A stretch of DNA of 64,000 nt, from the NCBI GenBank assembly GCA_002070215.1, contig MWCV01000011.1:1-64000 (forward strand). Reading direction: 5' to 3'. The position numbers were made by a program, and so were the translations under genes. Positions 1-7,636 of the stretch are shown in pieces. Each line of letters begins with the position of its first letter. Position 1 is the stretch's first letter. The notes beneath the pieces are model-generated. The model saw only the letters and a program-made list of their open reading frames with translations, searched no databases and was not told where the DNA came from. Origin of the DNA: Chloroflexi bacterium ADurb.Bin180 (GTDB lineage Bacteria; Chloroflexota; Anaerolineae; UBA2200).

Positions 1-373
1 GGAGTGGGATCCGCACTGGGTTCAGGAGTATGCCTCGCTGGATGGGCCCGGCAAGAAGCGCATGATCTATGCCATGCTCAACGGACGCTTTGTTCGCGAC
101 AGCTCGCCACAGGAGATCGTGGCCAAACTGCGCCAGTGGATTGACATCATGGGACGCGAGGGCAAGATCGCCATCAGTGTGGGCAACATCCCCGCCGATA
201 CCCCGCCGGTCAACATCCATACCGTGGTCGCGGCGGTCCATACCATTGGTCGCCAGCCCATCGCTGCCGATGTGAACGCTATTCCATTCCAGATTCCCAC
301 TTTCCAGCCCTTTGACGAGTGGCTGAAGGGGCAGCCAGAGGAAGAGCCCATCCGCAAAGCGCGCGAGAAGTAG
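1..373 (+). CDS. Uroporphyrinogen decarboxylase-like (UROD/MtaA-type) protein, C-terminal part only
   Basis: The gene enters from the left edge; the open frame begins at base 2 and ends at 373, giving about 123 residues of the C-terminus. The segment GKIAISVGNIPADTPPVN followed by an aliphatic helix matches the end of the UROD superfamily barrel, where a Pro-Asp-Thr-Pro-Pro turn precedes the last helix. The superfamily includes heme-pathway UroD and the MtaA/MtbA-type enzymes that move methyl groups from corrinoid proteins. The next gene is an MtrH-type methyltransferase, which favours a C1/methyl-transfer role over heme synthesis. That is inference from context, because the catalytic N-terminal part lies outside the window. 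Confidence 0.7.
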   Translation, partial: EWDPHWVQEYASLDGPGKKRMIYAMLNGRFVRDSSPQEIVAKLRQWIDIMGREGKIAISVGNIPADTPPVNIHTVVAAVHTIGRQPIAADVNAIPFQIPTFQPFDEWLKGQPEEEPIRKAREK

Positions 374-455
374 GCTTCACATCACGGGGCAGGTCGCTGT
401 GGCCTGCCCCGTGCCTCCAAGCCAGCGACGGACCCTTCTCATCGGAGCAGTGACC

Positions 456-1361
456 ATGTTCAAGTTCGAGCGTGACCAGATCACCTGCCGTATTGGCAGC
501 GTCGAGCTCGGCGGGCAGCCAGGCGAAAGGCCCACGGTGCTCATCGGTAGCATCTTTTTCGCCCACCACAAGATCGTTCAGGACTCTCAGCGCGGCCTTT
601 TCGACCGGAGCAAGGCGCTGGCACTCCTGCACAGCGAGGAGGAGGCGTCCAGCTTTAGCGGCAATCCCCGTTTCATCGACCCGGTGGCTGACACCAGCGA
701 GGCCCTGATACGCTACATCGAGTTCCTGGCCGCGCAGACGACAGCGCCTATCCTGGTCGATTCGCCGCTGCCCGCCGTTCGGATGGAAACGCTGCGCCAT
801 TTCGCGGGAACAGAGGTCATGCCGCGGCTGATCTACAACTCGCTCTCCGAAGACTGTACGGCAGAAGAACTCGTCGCCATCCGCGAAAGCGGCCTCAAGA
901 ATGCCATCGTGCTGGCCTTTAGCACCAGGGCCATGCGCCCTGGTCAGCGGGTGAAACTGCTGGAGGAGCGTCTCCTGCCAGCGGCTCGGTCGGCCGGAAT
1001 CGAGAACGTCTTGGTGGACGTGGGGGTTCTGGACATCGCCAGCGCGAGCTGGTCAGCGCTGGCCATACGCGAAGTCAAAGCTGCGCTCGGCCTGCCCACT
1101 GGCTGCGCACCAGCCAACGCCTTGTGCACCTGGCACAAGATGGCGTCGCGGGGAGACCCGCCCTACACGGCAGCGATGGCCTCGACTCTGGCCATGCTGG
1201 TCTCCCAGGGCGCCGACCTGCTTCTTTACGGGCCGATGCGTTTTGCACCCTGGGTGTACCCGGCGGTCGGCGCGGCGAATGCCCTGCAGGCCTACAGCGG
1301 TCGGCTGACCGGAGTGCGGCCGGCCAGCGCCGAGCATCCGCTCTTCCGGCTGCTCCAGTAG
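456..1361 (+). CDS. MtrH-family (tetrahydromethanopterin/tetrahydrofolate S-methyltransferase subunit H-like) methyltransferase
   Basis: A 301-residue protein. Its opening, MFKFERDQITCRIG then ELGGQPGERPTVLIGSIFF, is the MtrH signature (phosphate/pterin-binding loop of a TIM barrel). MtrH in methanogens moves a methyl group between a pterin and a corrinoid. Bacterial MtrH-like proteins usually work with corrinoid proteins and MtaA/UROD-like enzymes in demethylation of methylated compounds. The preceding gene is UROD-like and lies in the same orientation 80 bp upstream, so the two probably form one methyl-transfer unit. The ATG at 456 is preferred over the in-frame ATG at 399, because it has GGAGCAG just upstream and gives the conserved N-terminus. 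The exact substrate cannot be read from the sequence. Confidence 0.8.
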   Translation: MFKFERDQITCRIGSVELGGQPGERPTVLIGSIFFAHHKIVQDSQRGLFDRSKALALLHSEEEASSFSGNPRFIDPVADTSEALIRYIEFLAAQTTAPILVDSPLPAVRMETLRHFAGTEVMPRLIYNSLSEDCTAEELVAIRESGLKNAIVLAFSTRAMRPGQRVKLLEERLLPAARSAGIENVLVDVGVLDIASASWSALAIREVKAALGLPTGCAPANALCTWHKMASRGDPPYTAAMASTLAMLVSQGADLLLYGPMRFAPWVYPAVGAANALQAYSGRLTGVRPASAEHPLFRLLQ

Positions 1362-1368
1362 CCACTCT

Positions 1369-2532
1369 CTACTTCTGCTCCATGGGCTCCCAGTGCAGGT
1401 TCGAGCCAATGTTGGGGTTAAAGTTGGGATCCTCGGTGACGATGTACTCGCCCAGGTTGTTCGCCCAGGCGTGACCATACCCCGAAGGCAGCTCCACCAC
1501 CTCTTCGCGATGCGGATCGAAATACCCGTCTACACCGCGGATGGAGCGGCTGCGGTCCGTGGCGATACGGTCCCACGCTTCCTGCTTGGCGTACCAGCCC
1601 TGCAGGTTCTGCTCGCGCATCTGCTCGCCGGTCTGAGCCAGCATCTGGCCAATCTGCCCGATGTGCTGAATGCGCTGGATCTGCCGCTGCGCCAGGTACT
1701 GGATGATCGACTGGTAGGCGGCGTACCACTGCGGATTCAACCGAAACGAGCGCATCATCGACGTGAACAGCGTCGAGCTCGCCTCCAGTCGCTCCGCCGC
1801 AGCGCGGAACGAGAATAGAAAGTCCAGGAACCAGAAGAGCAGTTCGCTCGTACCGAACATGGACTGCATGGGCGCCCGGTAGACCTCAACCATGCCATAG
1901 AGCGCTTCGTCAAAGGTCATTCCCTGCCACGTGTAGCGGATCACGATCCTGGCTCCCTCGGCCGAGCCACCGCTGATCGCCGCGTCGGATTTGGCGATTC
2001 GTGGCAGGTCGGGCTGGGGTTCCTCACCGAGAATCGAGACCCCGCTCATACTTCCGCGGTAGCGAGGCAGCAGTAGAGTGCGCAGGGCCTCCCGTACGCT
2101 CATCGGGGGGCGCACCTCGGCCCCAAAGTGGCGCGACCCAATTGGCGTGAGCATCGGCCCGCTGCTCCAGAAAAAGTTCATATTGGGAAGGATCTCAAAA
2201 GCCTCGGCTCCCTGTGGGTTCCAGAGTTGAAAGCTCACCGTTGCCGGCATGCCCGGGTTATCGAGCACCCAGTTGGCTCCCCCGCGCCAGCTCCAGCCCA
2301 CCGGTGCCAGCATGCGGAACAGCTCCAAACCGGTGCCCTGGGGGTCATTGATGACCAGTGGCTTGAATCGCACCCCCTTGACCACAGATGGCGTCTCGGT
2401 GACGGGAACGCTGGCCGCGCTGCCGGCGCGCATAACCAAGCTCGAACCACAGTGCTGACAAACGACAAAGCCCTCGGTCGGCGCCGGAAGTGAGGCTCCG
2501 CACTGAGGACAGCGCAGCGCAACTGCGTTCAT
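1369..2532 (-). CDS. Zinc-ribbon protein of unknown function
   Basis: A 387-residue protein with an N-terminal double CxxC zinc ribbon (Cys8, Cys11, Cys25, Cys28), then a roughly 300-residue soluble region I do not recognise. A Gln-rich helical stretch near residues 270-320 (QRQIQRIQHIGQIGQ) could form a coiled coil. There is no signal peptide or membrane segment. It is the last gene of a three-gene minus-strand unit, 12 bp after the biotin carrier gene, with a GGAGGAG ribosome site before its ATG. The two upstream genes form a carboxylase, but nothing here shows a catalytic link to it. The 3' end converges on the MtrH-like gene with only 7 bp between the stops. Confidence 0.7.
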   Translation of the reverse strand: MNAVALRCPQCGASLPAPTEGFVVCQHCGSSLVMRAGSAASVPVTETPSVVKGVRFKPLVINDPQGTGLELFRMLAPVGWSWRGGANWVLDNPGMPATVSFQLWNPQGAEAFEILPNMNFFWSSGPMLTPIGSRHFGAEVRPPMSVREALRTLLLPRYRGSMSGVSILGEEPQPDLPRIAKSDAAISGGSAEGARIVIRYTWQGMTFDEALYGMVEVYRAPMQSMFGTSELLFWFLDFLFSFRAAAERLEASSTLFTSMMRSFRLNPQWYAAYQSIIQYLAQRQIQRIQHIGQIGQMLAQTGEQMREQNLQGWYAKQEAWDRIATDRSRSIRGVDGYFDPHREEVVELPSGYGHAWANNLGEYIVTEDPNFNPNIGSNLHWEPMEQK

Positions 2533-2544
2533 CGGCTCCTCCTG

Positions 2545-3069
2545 TTACTTGATTCTTACCAGCACCTTCTGACCTGCCACCAACTCACCGGCCGTGACGT
2601 GAACGGCACGTACCACGCCGTCTCGGGGCGCGCAAACCTCGTTCTCCATCTTCATCGACTCGAGCACCAGCAGAACCTGGCCGGCGGCCACAGACTGGCC
2701 GGCATTCACCGCCAGGGAGACGACCAGGCCAGGCATTGGGGCCCGGATGGCCAGTTCTTCCTGAGCTGCAATGGTCGGAACCGCCAGCCGTGACAACAGG
2801 TGCCTTTCGAGGCTGTCCACTTCGACCACATAGACTTTGCCGCCCACGAGCACGCTGTAGCCGGTGATCCGCGGCCCGCCAGCCGGGTCGGTGATCGGCT
2901 CAATCAGCACTTCGTACGAGTTGTTGTCCACCAGCAGCGAAAAGAGGCGGTGGCTGCCGATGTCCTTCATCTCGATGTCGTGTATGCGGTCGCCCACCTG
3001 GACTCGCCTTCCGCCATCGAGCAGGCCCACAATGAACTCGTTCTGGTCAATCCCGGCCACGTACTTCAT
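2545..3069 (-). CDS. Biotin carboxyl carrier protein of an acyl-CoA/pyruvate-type carboxylase
   Basis: A 174-residue protein. The C-terminal 70 residues are a biotinyl domain with the motif VLESMKMENE, so Lys140 is the expected biotin site, and a Pro-Met-Pro-Gly turn opens the domain. The N-terminal 95 residues resemble the linker domain seen upstream of the biotinyl domain in propionyl-CoA/methylcrotonyl-CoA carboxylases. Its ATG overlaps the stop of the biotin carboxylase gene by 4 bp, so the two are translationally coupled. The carrier takes carboxybiotin from the upstream enzyme to a carboxyltransferase, which is not encoded nearby. Confidence 0.9.
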   Translation of the reverse strand: MKYVAGIDQNEFIVGLLDGGRRVQVGDRIHDIEMKDIGSHRLFSLLVDNNSYEVLIEPITDPAGGPRITGYSVLVGGKVYVVEVDSLERHLLSRLAVPTIAAQEELAIRAPMPGLVVSLAVNAGQSVAAGQVLLVLESMKMENEVCAPRDGVVRAVHVTAGELVAGQKVLVRIK

Positions 3070-4589
3070 GGAGCAACCCTCCAGCGGGCCGAACGTTTCC
3101 AGCCGCTCTGCCCGTTGCCCTCATCGTGCGGCTGCGAGCGGAGCGCCGCCTGGGCCTGTCGATCGAACATCCACGCCGCAGCGATTGCCGCCACTTCCGG
3201 CGCTGCCGGGTCACCCGCAATGACCGGCGGCTCGGCCTGTTCGAGAAAGCCGGTGTGCAGGTCGCCCATCATAAAACGGATGCTGTTCAGAATGCGTTGG
3301 AAGAAGGGAATGGTGGTCTTGATACCCACGATGCGATACTCCTCCAGCGCGCGCAGCATGCGCAGCAGCGCTTCCGGTCGCGACTCTCCCCAGGTCACGA
3401 GTTTGCTGATGAGCGAATCATAGAACGGCGAGACTTCGAAACCCTCGTAGATGCCGCTGTCGACCCGTATGCCTGGTCCGGACGGTTCGTAGAGGCGGCT
3501 GACGCGACCGATGGAAGGCATAAAGTCCGCCTCAGGATCCTCGGCCAGGATACGGCACTCGATGGCCCAGCCGCGTGGCCGCACGTCCGACTGCTCATAG
3601 CGCAAGCGGCGCCCCGAGGCCACGCGGAGCTGCTCTTTCACAATGTCGATGCCAGTCACCATCTCCGTGACCGGGTGCTCAACCTGCAGACGAGGGTTCA
3701 CCTCCAGGAAGTAGAACTTGGCCTCGCGGTCGAGCAAGAACTCGACCGTGCCCGCTCCCACGTAGTTGGCGGCGCGCGCCACCTCGACCGCCGCCTGGCC
3801 CATTCTTGCCCTCAGCTCGTCGTTCAAGCCGGTCGAAGGCGATTCTTCGATGAGTTTCTGGTAGCGGCGCTGGATTGAGCACTCGCGCTCTCCGAGGTGG
3901 ATCACATGGCCCTGTTGATCGGCCAGGATTTGGAACTCGATGTGCCGCACGCCCTCGATCAGCCGCTCCAGGTAGACCGTGCCGTCACCGAAGGAGGCGG
4001 CTGCCTCCCTGCTAGCGACCGACAGCGCGCCGGGCAGCTCCTCGGCCGAGCGTACAATGCGCATCCCCTTGCCGCCACCGCCCGCCGCTGCCTTCACCAG
4101 AACCGGAAAGCCGATGCGCTGCGCCGCGGCCACTAGGTCCTCACCCTGAACGGCAGTGTCGCCAGAGCCATTCTGCCCAAGCTGCCCGGAGCCGGCCACC
4201 ACCGGGATGCCTGTGCCAGCGATGAGGCGGCGGGCGGCGATCTTGTTGCCCAGCGTCTCCATCGCCTCCGGGGAGGGGCCGACAAAGATCAGACCGGCGT
4301 CGGCGCAAGCGCGGGCAAACTGCGGGTTCTCCGCCAAGAAACCATAACCCGGGTGAATGGCGCCAACCTGCGCCTTCCTGGCAACATCGAGGATGCGCTC
4401 CATACGCAGATAGCTGTCGCGAGGGGAACCGCTGCCAATGGCATAGGCTTCGTCCGCATAGCGAACATGCAGCGCGCTGCGGTCTGCCTCGGAGTAGACG
4501 GCCACCGTGCGCAGGCCCAGCTCCCGGCAAGCGCGCAAGAGCCTTACCGCTACCTCGCCTCGATTGGCGATCAGAACCTTCTTGAACAA
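3066..4589 (-). CDS. accC: Biotin carboxylase (AccC-type) subunit
   Basis: A 507-residue ATP-grasp enzyme that carboxylates biotin with ATP and bicarbonate. It opens with FKKVLIANRGEVAVR, has the Gly-rich ATP loop AAAGGGGKGMR near residues 167-177, and contains EVNPRLQVEHPVTEM with the catalytic Glu and Arg. Residues about 134-149 form a small Gly/Gln-rich insertion relative to the usual sequence. The C-terminus runs past the usual end with a helical region of about 60 residues. The start is TTG at 4589 with GGGGAGG upstream, and a promoter sits at 4633-4660. It is the first gene of the unit with the biotin carrier; the carboxyltransferase must be elsewhere, so the acyl-CoA substrate is unknown. 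Confidence 0.9.
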   Translation of the reverse strand: MFKKVLIANRGEVAVRLLRACRELGLRTVAVYSEADRSALHVRYADEAYAIGSGSPRDSYLRMERILDVARKAQVGAIHPGYGFLAENPQFARACADAGLIFVGPSPEAMETLGNKIAARRLIAGTGIPVVAGSGQLGQNGSGDTAVQGEDLVAAAQRIGFPVLVKAAAGGGGKGMRIVRSAEELPGALSVASREAAASFGDGTVYLERLIEGVRHIEFQILADQQGHVIHLGERECSIQRRYQKLIEESPSTGLNDELRARMGQAAVEVARAANYVGAGTVEFLLDREAKFYFLEVNPRLQVEHPVTEMVTGIDIVKEQLRVASGRRLRYEQSDVRPRGWAIECRILAEDPEADFMPSIGRVSRLYEPSGPGIRVDSGIYEGFEVSPFYDSLISKLVTWGESRPEALLRMLRALEEYRIVGIKTTIPFFQRILNSIRFMMGDLHTGFLEQAEPPVIAGDPAAPEVAAIAAAWMFDRQAQAALRSQPHDEGNGQSGWKRSARWRVAP

Positions 4590-4632
4590 CCGCTCTATCC
4601 TCCCCGGATCTTACATCAGCCCGAGCCAACAC

Positions 4633-4660
4633 ATTCTACCTGGAACCGCTGTGCACGCAA
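4633..4660 (-). promoter_or_regulatory. Promoter of the biotin carboxylase operon
   Basis: On the minus strand TTGCGT (4660-4655) and TAGAAT (4638-4633) are separated by 16 bp. The start codon follows about 44 bp later with a ribosome site in between. Confidence 0.55.
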
Positions 4661-4682
4661 GGGTGTAGCTCTCGTCGCCTCA

Positions 4683-4714
4683 CCTGGCGCCGGGGCCGGT
4701 ACAGAATCGCTTCG
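4683..4714. repeat. Orphan copy of the comM 3' end (direct repeat, copy A)
   Basis: This 32-bp stretch equals bases 4790-4821 except for one base. Copy B at 4790-4821 encodes the last residues of ComM (EAIQYRPRRQ). Copy A lies 75 bp past the comM stop and would encode the same residues with one change. The sequence on either side of the copies is not alike. The 4590-4784 gap otherwise holds only the accC promoter. Confidence 0.7.
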
Positions 4715-4784
4715 CCAACCCCACTCCGCTGCGCTACGGGGGTACGCCTCCCTCTCTTGCCCGTCGACCTCAGGCCAAGCCAAC

Positions 4785-6326
4785 CTACGCCTGGCGCCGG
4801 GGCCGGTACTGAATCGCTTCGGCTAGATGCTGCGAGCGGATATCGGTCGCGCCGTCGAGATCAGCGATGGTCCGCGACAGTTTGAGGATGCGGTGAAACG
4901 CCCGTGCGCTCATGCCGAGCTGCGACATCGCCGCCCGCACCAGGTTCTTTCCTGCCTCATCCAGCCGGCACACCTCTCGCACTTCTGCCGGGCCCATATC
5001 GGCATTGACTAGCACCAGAGCCCTCCTGGTCTCATCTCTCAGCCCCGCAAAACGCTCCCGCTGTACCTGCCGTGCTTTCTCAATGCGCTCCCGGATCGCC
5101 GCGCTCGGCTCGCCCAGCCGTTCATCAGTCAGCTTGTCATAGTCCACCCGCGGCACCTCGACGTGGATGTCGATGCGGTCCAGCAACGGGCCGGAGAGGC
5201 GCTTGGCGTAACGGCTGATCATCGTCGCCGAGCAGGTGCACTGCTTCACCGGGTCGCCGTAGTAGCCGCACGGACAGGGATTCATTGCGCCGACCAGCAT
5301 AAAGTTGGCCGGAAAGGTCAGCGTGCCGGAGGCCCGGCTGATCGTCACCACCTTGTCCTCCAGCGGTTGACGCAGCACCTCGAGTACGTGCAGGCCGAAC
5401 TCGGGCATTTCGTCCAGGAACAGCACTCCGCGATGGGCCAGCGATATCTCCCCGGGATGTGGCCAGACGCCTCCGCCCACCAGGCCCACGTGGCTCGTGG
5501 TGTGATGAGGAGAACGGAAGGGTCGCTCCGTGACCAGCGGCCGGTCCGACGGCAGCATGCCGCTCACCGAGTAGATCTTGGTGATCTCGAGGGCCTCATC
5601 GATGGTCAGCCGCGGCAGGATCGACGGGATCGCTCTGGCCAGCAGTGTCTTGCCAGCTCCTGGCGGGCCGCTCATCAGCACACAGTGCCCGCCGGCTGCT
5701 GCCACCTCCAGCGCGCGTTTCACGTGCTCCTGGCCCTTGATATCGCCAAAGTCGGTGGCGTAGGACACCTGCCCAAGAACCTGAGCGTCGAACCGCGATT
5801 GATAGGGAGGGATGAGGCTCAGACCCTGCAAGTGACCCACGAGTTCGTGCAGGTTCCGCACCGGAATGATCTCGATGCCGGCCACCAGACTGGCTTCGGG
5901 GGCGTCCTCGGCCGGCACAAAGGCCCGCGCATACCCCTGCTCGCGGGCTACACTGATCATCGGCAGCACACCCGTGGTGTGCCTGACACTGCCGTCCAAC
6001 GAAAGCTCACCGACAAAGACCGCTCCCTGGAGGTCAGGCCACACTTGCTGAGATGCAGCCAGCACGCCCACCGCGATGGGCAAGTCGTAGGCCGGGCCGG
6101 CCTTTCTCAGGTCCGCGGGGGCCAGATTCACCGTGATGCGCTGGTCAGGAAAGCTCGCCCCCGAGTTCTTGATCGCCGCGCGCACTCGCTCTCGCGATTC
6201 CTGTACCGCTGCGTCGGGCAATCCGACCAGGACAAAGTTGGGCAGCCCTCGCGAGATGTCCACTTCCACCTGAATGGCTGCGCCATCCAGACCGATCACC
6301 GCCAGACTGGTCACCTTGGAGAGCAT
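4785..6326 (-). CDS. comM: YifB/ComM-family Mg-chelatase-like AAA+ ATPase
   Basis: A 513-residue protein with the full YifB layout: an N-terminal Lon-like ChlI domain, a central AAA+ Mg-chelatase domain with Walker A GPPGAGKTLLARA and Walker B VLFLDEMPEF, and a C-terminal Mg_chelatase_C domain. A CPCGYYGDPVKQC zinc-like Cys cluster lies in the middle. ComM in naturally transformable bacteria is a hexameric helicase that promotes branch migration of incoming DNA. The ATG at 6326 (MLSKVTSLAVIGLDG) is preceded by CTCCAGGAGGCAAGC, a strong ribosome site; an in-frame ATG at 6401 lies upstream of the -10 box and is not used. It is divergent from the HAD phosphatase gene. Confidence 0.93.
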   Translation of the reverse strand: MLSKVTSLAVIGLDGAAIQVEVDISRGLPNFVLVGLPDAAVQESRERVRAAIKNSGASFPDQRITVNLAPADLRKAGPAYDLPIAVGVLAASQQVWPDLQGAVFVGELSLDGSVRHTTGVLPMISVAREQGYARAFVPAEDAPEASLVAGIEIIPVRNLHELVGHLQGLSLIPPYQSRFDAQVLGQVSYATDFGDIKGQEHVKRALEVAAAGGHCVLMSGPPGAGKTLLARAIPSILPRLTIDEALEITKIYSVSGMLPSDRPLVTERPFRSPHHTTSHVGLVGGGVWPHPGEISLAHRGVLFLDEMPEFGLHVLEVLRQPLEDKVVTISRASGTLTFPANFMLVGAMNPCPCGYYGDPVKQCTCSATMISRYAKRLSGPLLDRIDIHVEVPRVDYDKLTDERLGEPSAAIRERIEKARQVQRERFAGLRDETRRALVLVNADMGPAEVREVCRLDEAGKNLVRAAMSQLGMSARAFHRILKLSRTIADLDGATDIRSQHLAEAIQYRPRRQA

Positions 6327-6362
6327 GCTTGCCTCCTGGAGGGAGAGTGCGTTGCTTTTCCC

Positions 6363-6392
6363 ATTATAGCGCCTGCTCCCGTTCTGCCCCAA
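6363..6392 (-). promoter_or_regulatory. Promoter of comM
   Basis: The minus strand has TTGGGG (6392-6387), an 18-bp spacer and a perfect TATAAT (6368-6363), 37 bp before the comM start. Confidence 0.5.
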
Positions 6393-6422
6393 CGCGGTCA
6401 CACTTCGAACGGACTTGCCTCT

Positions 6423-6432
6423 GTGCTAGAAT
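6423..6432 (+). promoter_or_regulatory. Extended -10 promoter of the HAD phosphatase gene
   Basis: TGTGCTAGAAT with -10 TAGAAT at 6427-6432. The -35 is weak (TTCGAA at 6404). The start codon at 6443 is only 10 bp past the -10, so the mRNA would have a leader of a few bases. Confidence 0.5.
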
Positions 6433-6442
6433 GGAGAGCACG

Positions 6443-7315
6443 ATGGTTCAACCACTGCGAAGCATCAACCCACGGCCGAAACTGGTGGTGTGCGATTTCG
6501 ATGGCACTCTGCTCAATGGCCCTGGCCCGGTGTCGCCCGCGGTCCGTCAGGCTATGCAGGACGTGGTCGATGCCGGCCACTGGATTACGGTGTGTACGGG
6601 GCGCGGCTACCAGTTGCTCCAGCCATTCCTTGGCCAGTTTGTAGTGAATGCTCCCCTGATCTGCTGCAACGGCGCTTTGATCCTGGAGCCAGACTCGTTA
6701 CGACCTATCTTTGCTGCGCCCACGCCGCTGGACGTGGCTCATGACGCTGTGCGCCTGGCCGTGACGAGGGGCTGGCGCGTGCTGGCCTACCTGGCTGATA
6801 TGCAGACACTCCTGTACTATGGCTATTCCCCCTTTGATCCACCGCAGACCGCGAGGTCAGGCTATCAACTGGTGCGCGACGCAGAGGTGGTTGACGAAGG
6901 CCTGGACCCGCTGACGGTCATCACCGGGCCGCTGCAAAAGCTGATGGTGCTGGCCCCGCGGTCCGGGGCCACGCCAGAGTTCGTCTCGGCCATCCAGGGC
7001 GTGGTCGGAGATAGAGCCAGGGTGGTGTTGTCCAGTCCACGCGCCGCAGAGCTCCTCGTCCCCGGCGCATCCAAGGCGGAGGGCTTGAAGCGAGTTGCCA
7101 GGTGCGTCCGGGTCCGGCGCCGCGACACCATCGCCATTGGCGATGGAGACAATGACATAGACATGCTGCGCTGGGCCGGTGTGGGCATCGCCATGGGCAA
7201 CGCCATGCCGGCGGCCAAAGCTATCGCCAGATGGGTCGCACCGCCGGTGGATCAGGACGGTGTCGCCGCCGTTCTGGGGCGCTTCTTGCGGGGAGAAATC
7301 GCCTCCGCAACTTGA
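6443..7315 (+). CDS. Cof-type HAD-superfamily phosphatase
   Basis: A 290-residue HAD hydrolase of the Cof/YidA (class IIB) type. Motif I is VCDFDGTLLNG with the nucleophile Asp and acid Asp. The cap domain follows, and motif IV is IAIGDGDNDIDML near the C-terminus. Such enzymes dephosphorylate sugar phosphates, nucleotides or flavin precursors; the substrate is not predictable. The start at 6443 is chosen because GGAGA lies 5 bp upstream and the -10 box ends at 6432; the in-frame ATG at 6431 overlaps the -10 and can be excluded if that promoter is real. The stop overlaps the -35 of the next gene. Confidence 0.87.
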   Translation: MVQPLRSINPRPKLVVCDFDGTLLNGPGPVSPAVRQAMQDVVDAGHWITVCTGRGYQLLQPFLGQFVVNAPLICCNGALILEPDSLRPIFAAPTPLDVAHDAVRLAVTRGWRVLAYLADMQTLLYYGYSPFDPPQTARSGYQLVRDAEVVDEGLDPLTVITGPLQKLMVLAPRSGATPEFVSAIQGVVGDRARVVLSSPRAAELLVPGASKAEGLKRVARCVRVRRRDTIAIGDGDNDIDMLRWAGVGIAMGNAMPAAKAIARWVAPPVDQDGVAAVLGRFLRGEIASAT

Positions 7316-7339
7316 CCCCGCACTCTTGCGTACTATACT
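7312..7339 (+). promoter_or_regulatory. Promoter upstream of the small membrane protein and murE
   Basis: TTGACC at 7312-7317, 16-bp spacer, TATACT at 7334-7339. The -35 overlaps the stop codon of the HAD gene. Confidence 0.65.
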
Positions 7340-7386
7340 CAGACGGCTGGACATCAGTCTCGCGCCGTCCAGAAAGGAATTCGACG

Positions 7387-7611
7387 ATGCAAAGGCGTCC
7401 TCAGGGTTGTCTGGAAGGTTTCCTGGAACTGTTCATGCTCAACGCTCTGTTCGATTGGCTGCAGAAGCAGTTTGGCTTCGGCCGCGGAGCTTCCTGTACG
7501 GGCTGCGGCTGCGGGTTCATCCTGCTGATCATCTTTGTTTTGCTGGCCTGCAGCATCATCTTTAGCACGGACTGGTTCCGGCTCACCTCCTTCGTCCACG
7601 CATTTATGTAG
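7387..7611 (+). CDS. Small Cys-rich single-pass membrane protein, unknown
   Basis: A 74-residue protein with an amphipathic N-terminal half and one strong membrane segment, roughly residues 43-59 (FILLIIFVLLACSIIF). A CTGCGC cluster sits immediately before the membrane segment. AAAGGA precedes the ATG, and a good promoter lies 48 bp upstream. The gene is 25 bp upstream of murE, so the two are probably transcribed together. I do not recognise the family. Confidence 0.6.
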   Translation: MQRRPQGCLEGFLELFMLNALFDWLQKQFGFGRGASCTGCGCGFILLIIFVLLACSIIFSTDWFRLTSFVHAFM

Positions 7612-7636
7612 AGCGGTATCGCTTCGAGCGTGCTGC

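Noticed and set aside
5163-6644. 493-codon plus-strand frame opposite comM
   Set aside because: Antisense shadow of a clear comM gene; the translation is rich in His/Gln/Arg and has no domain. Similar long antisense frames (14710-15828, 25546-26388, 26756-28162, 54990-56876) were rejected for the same reason.
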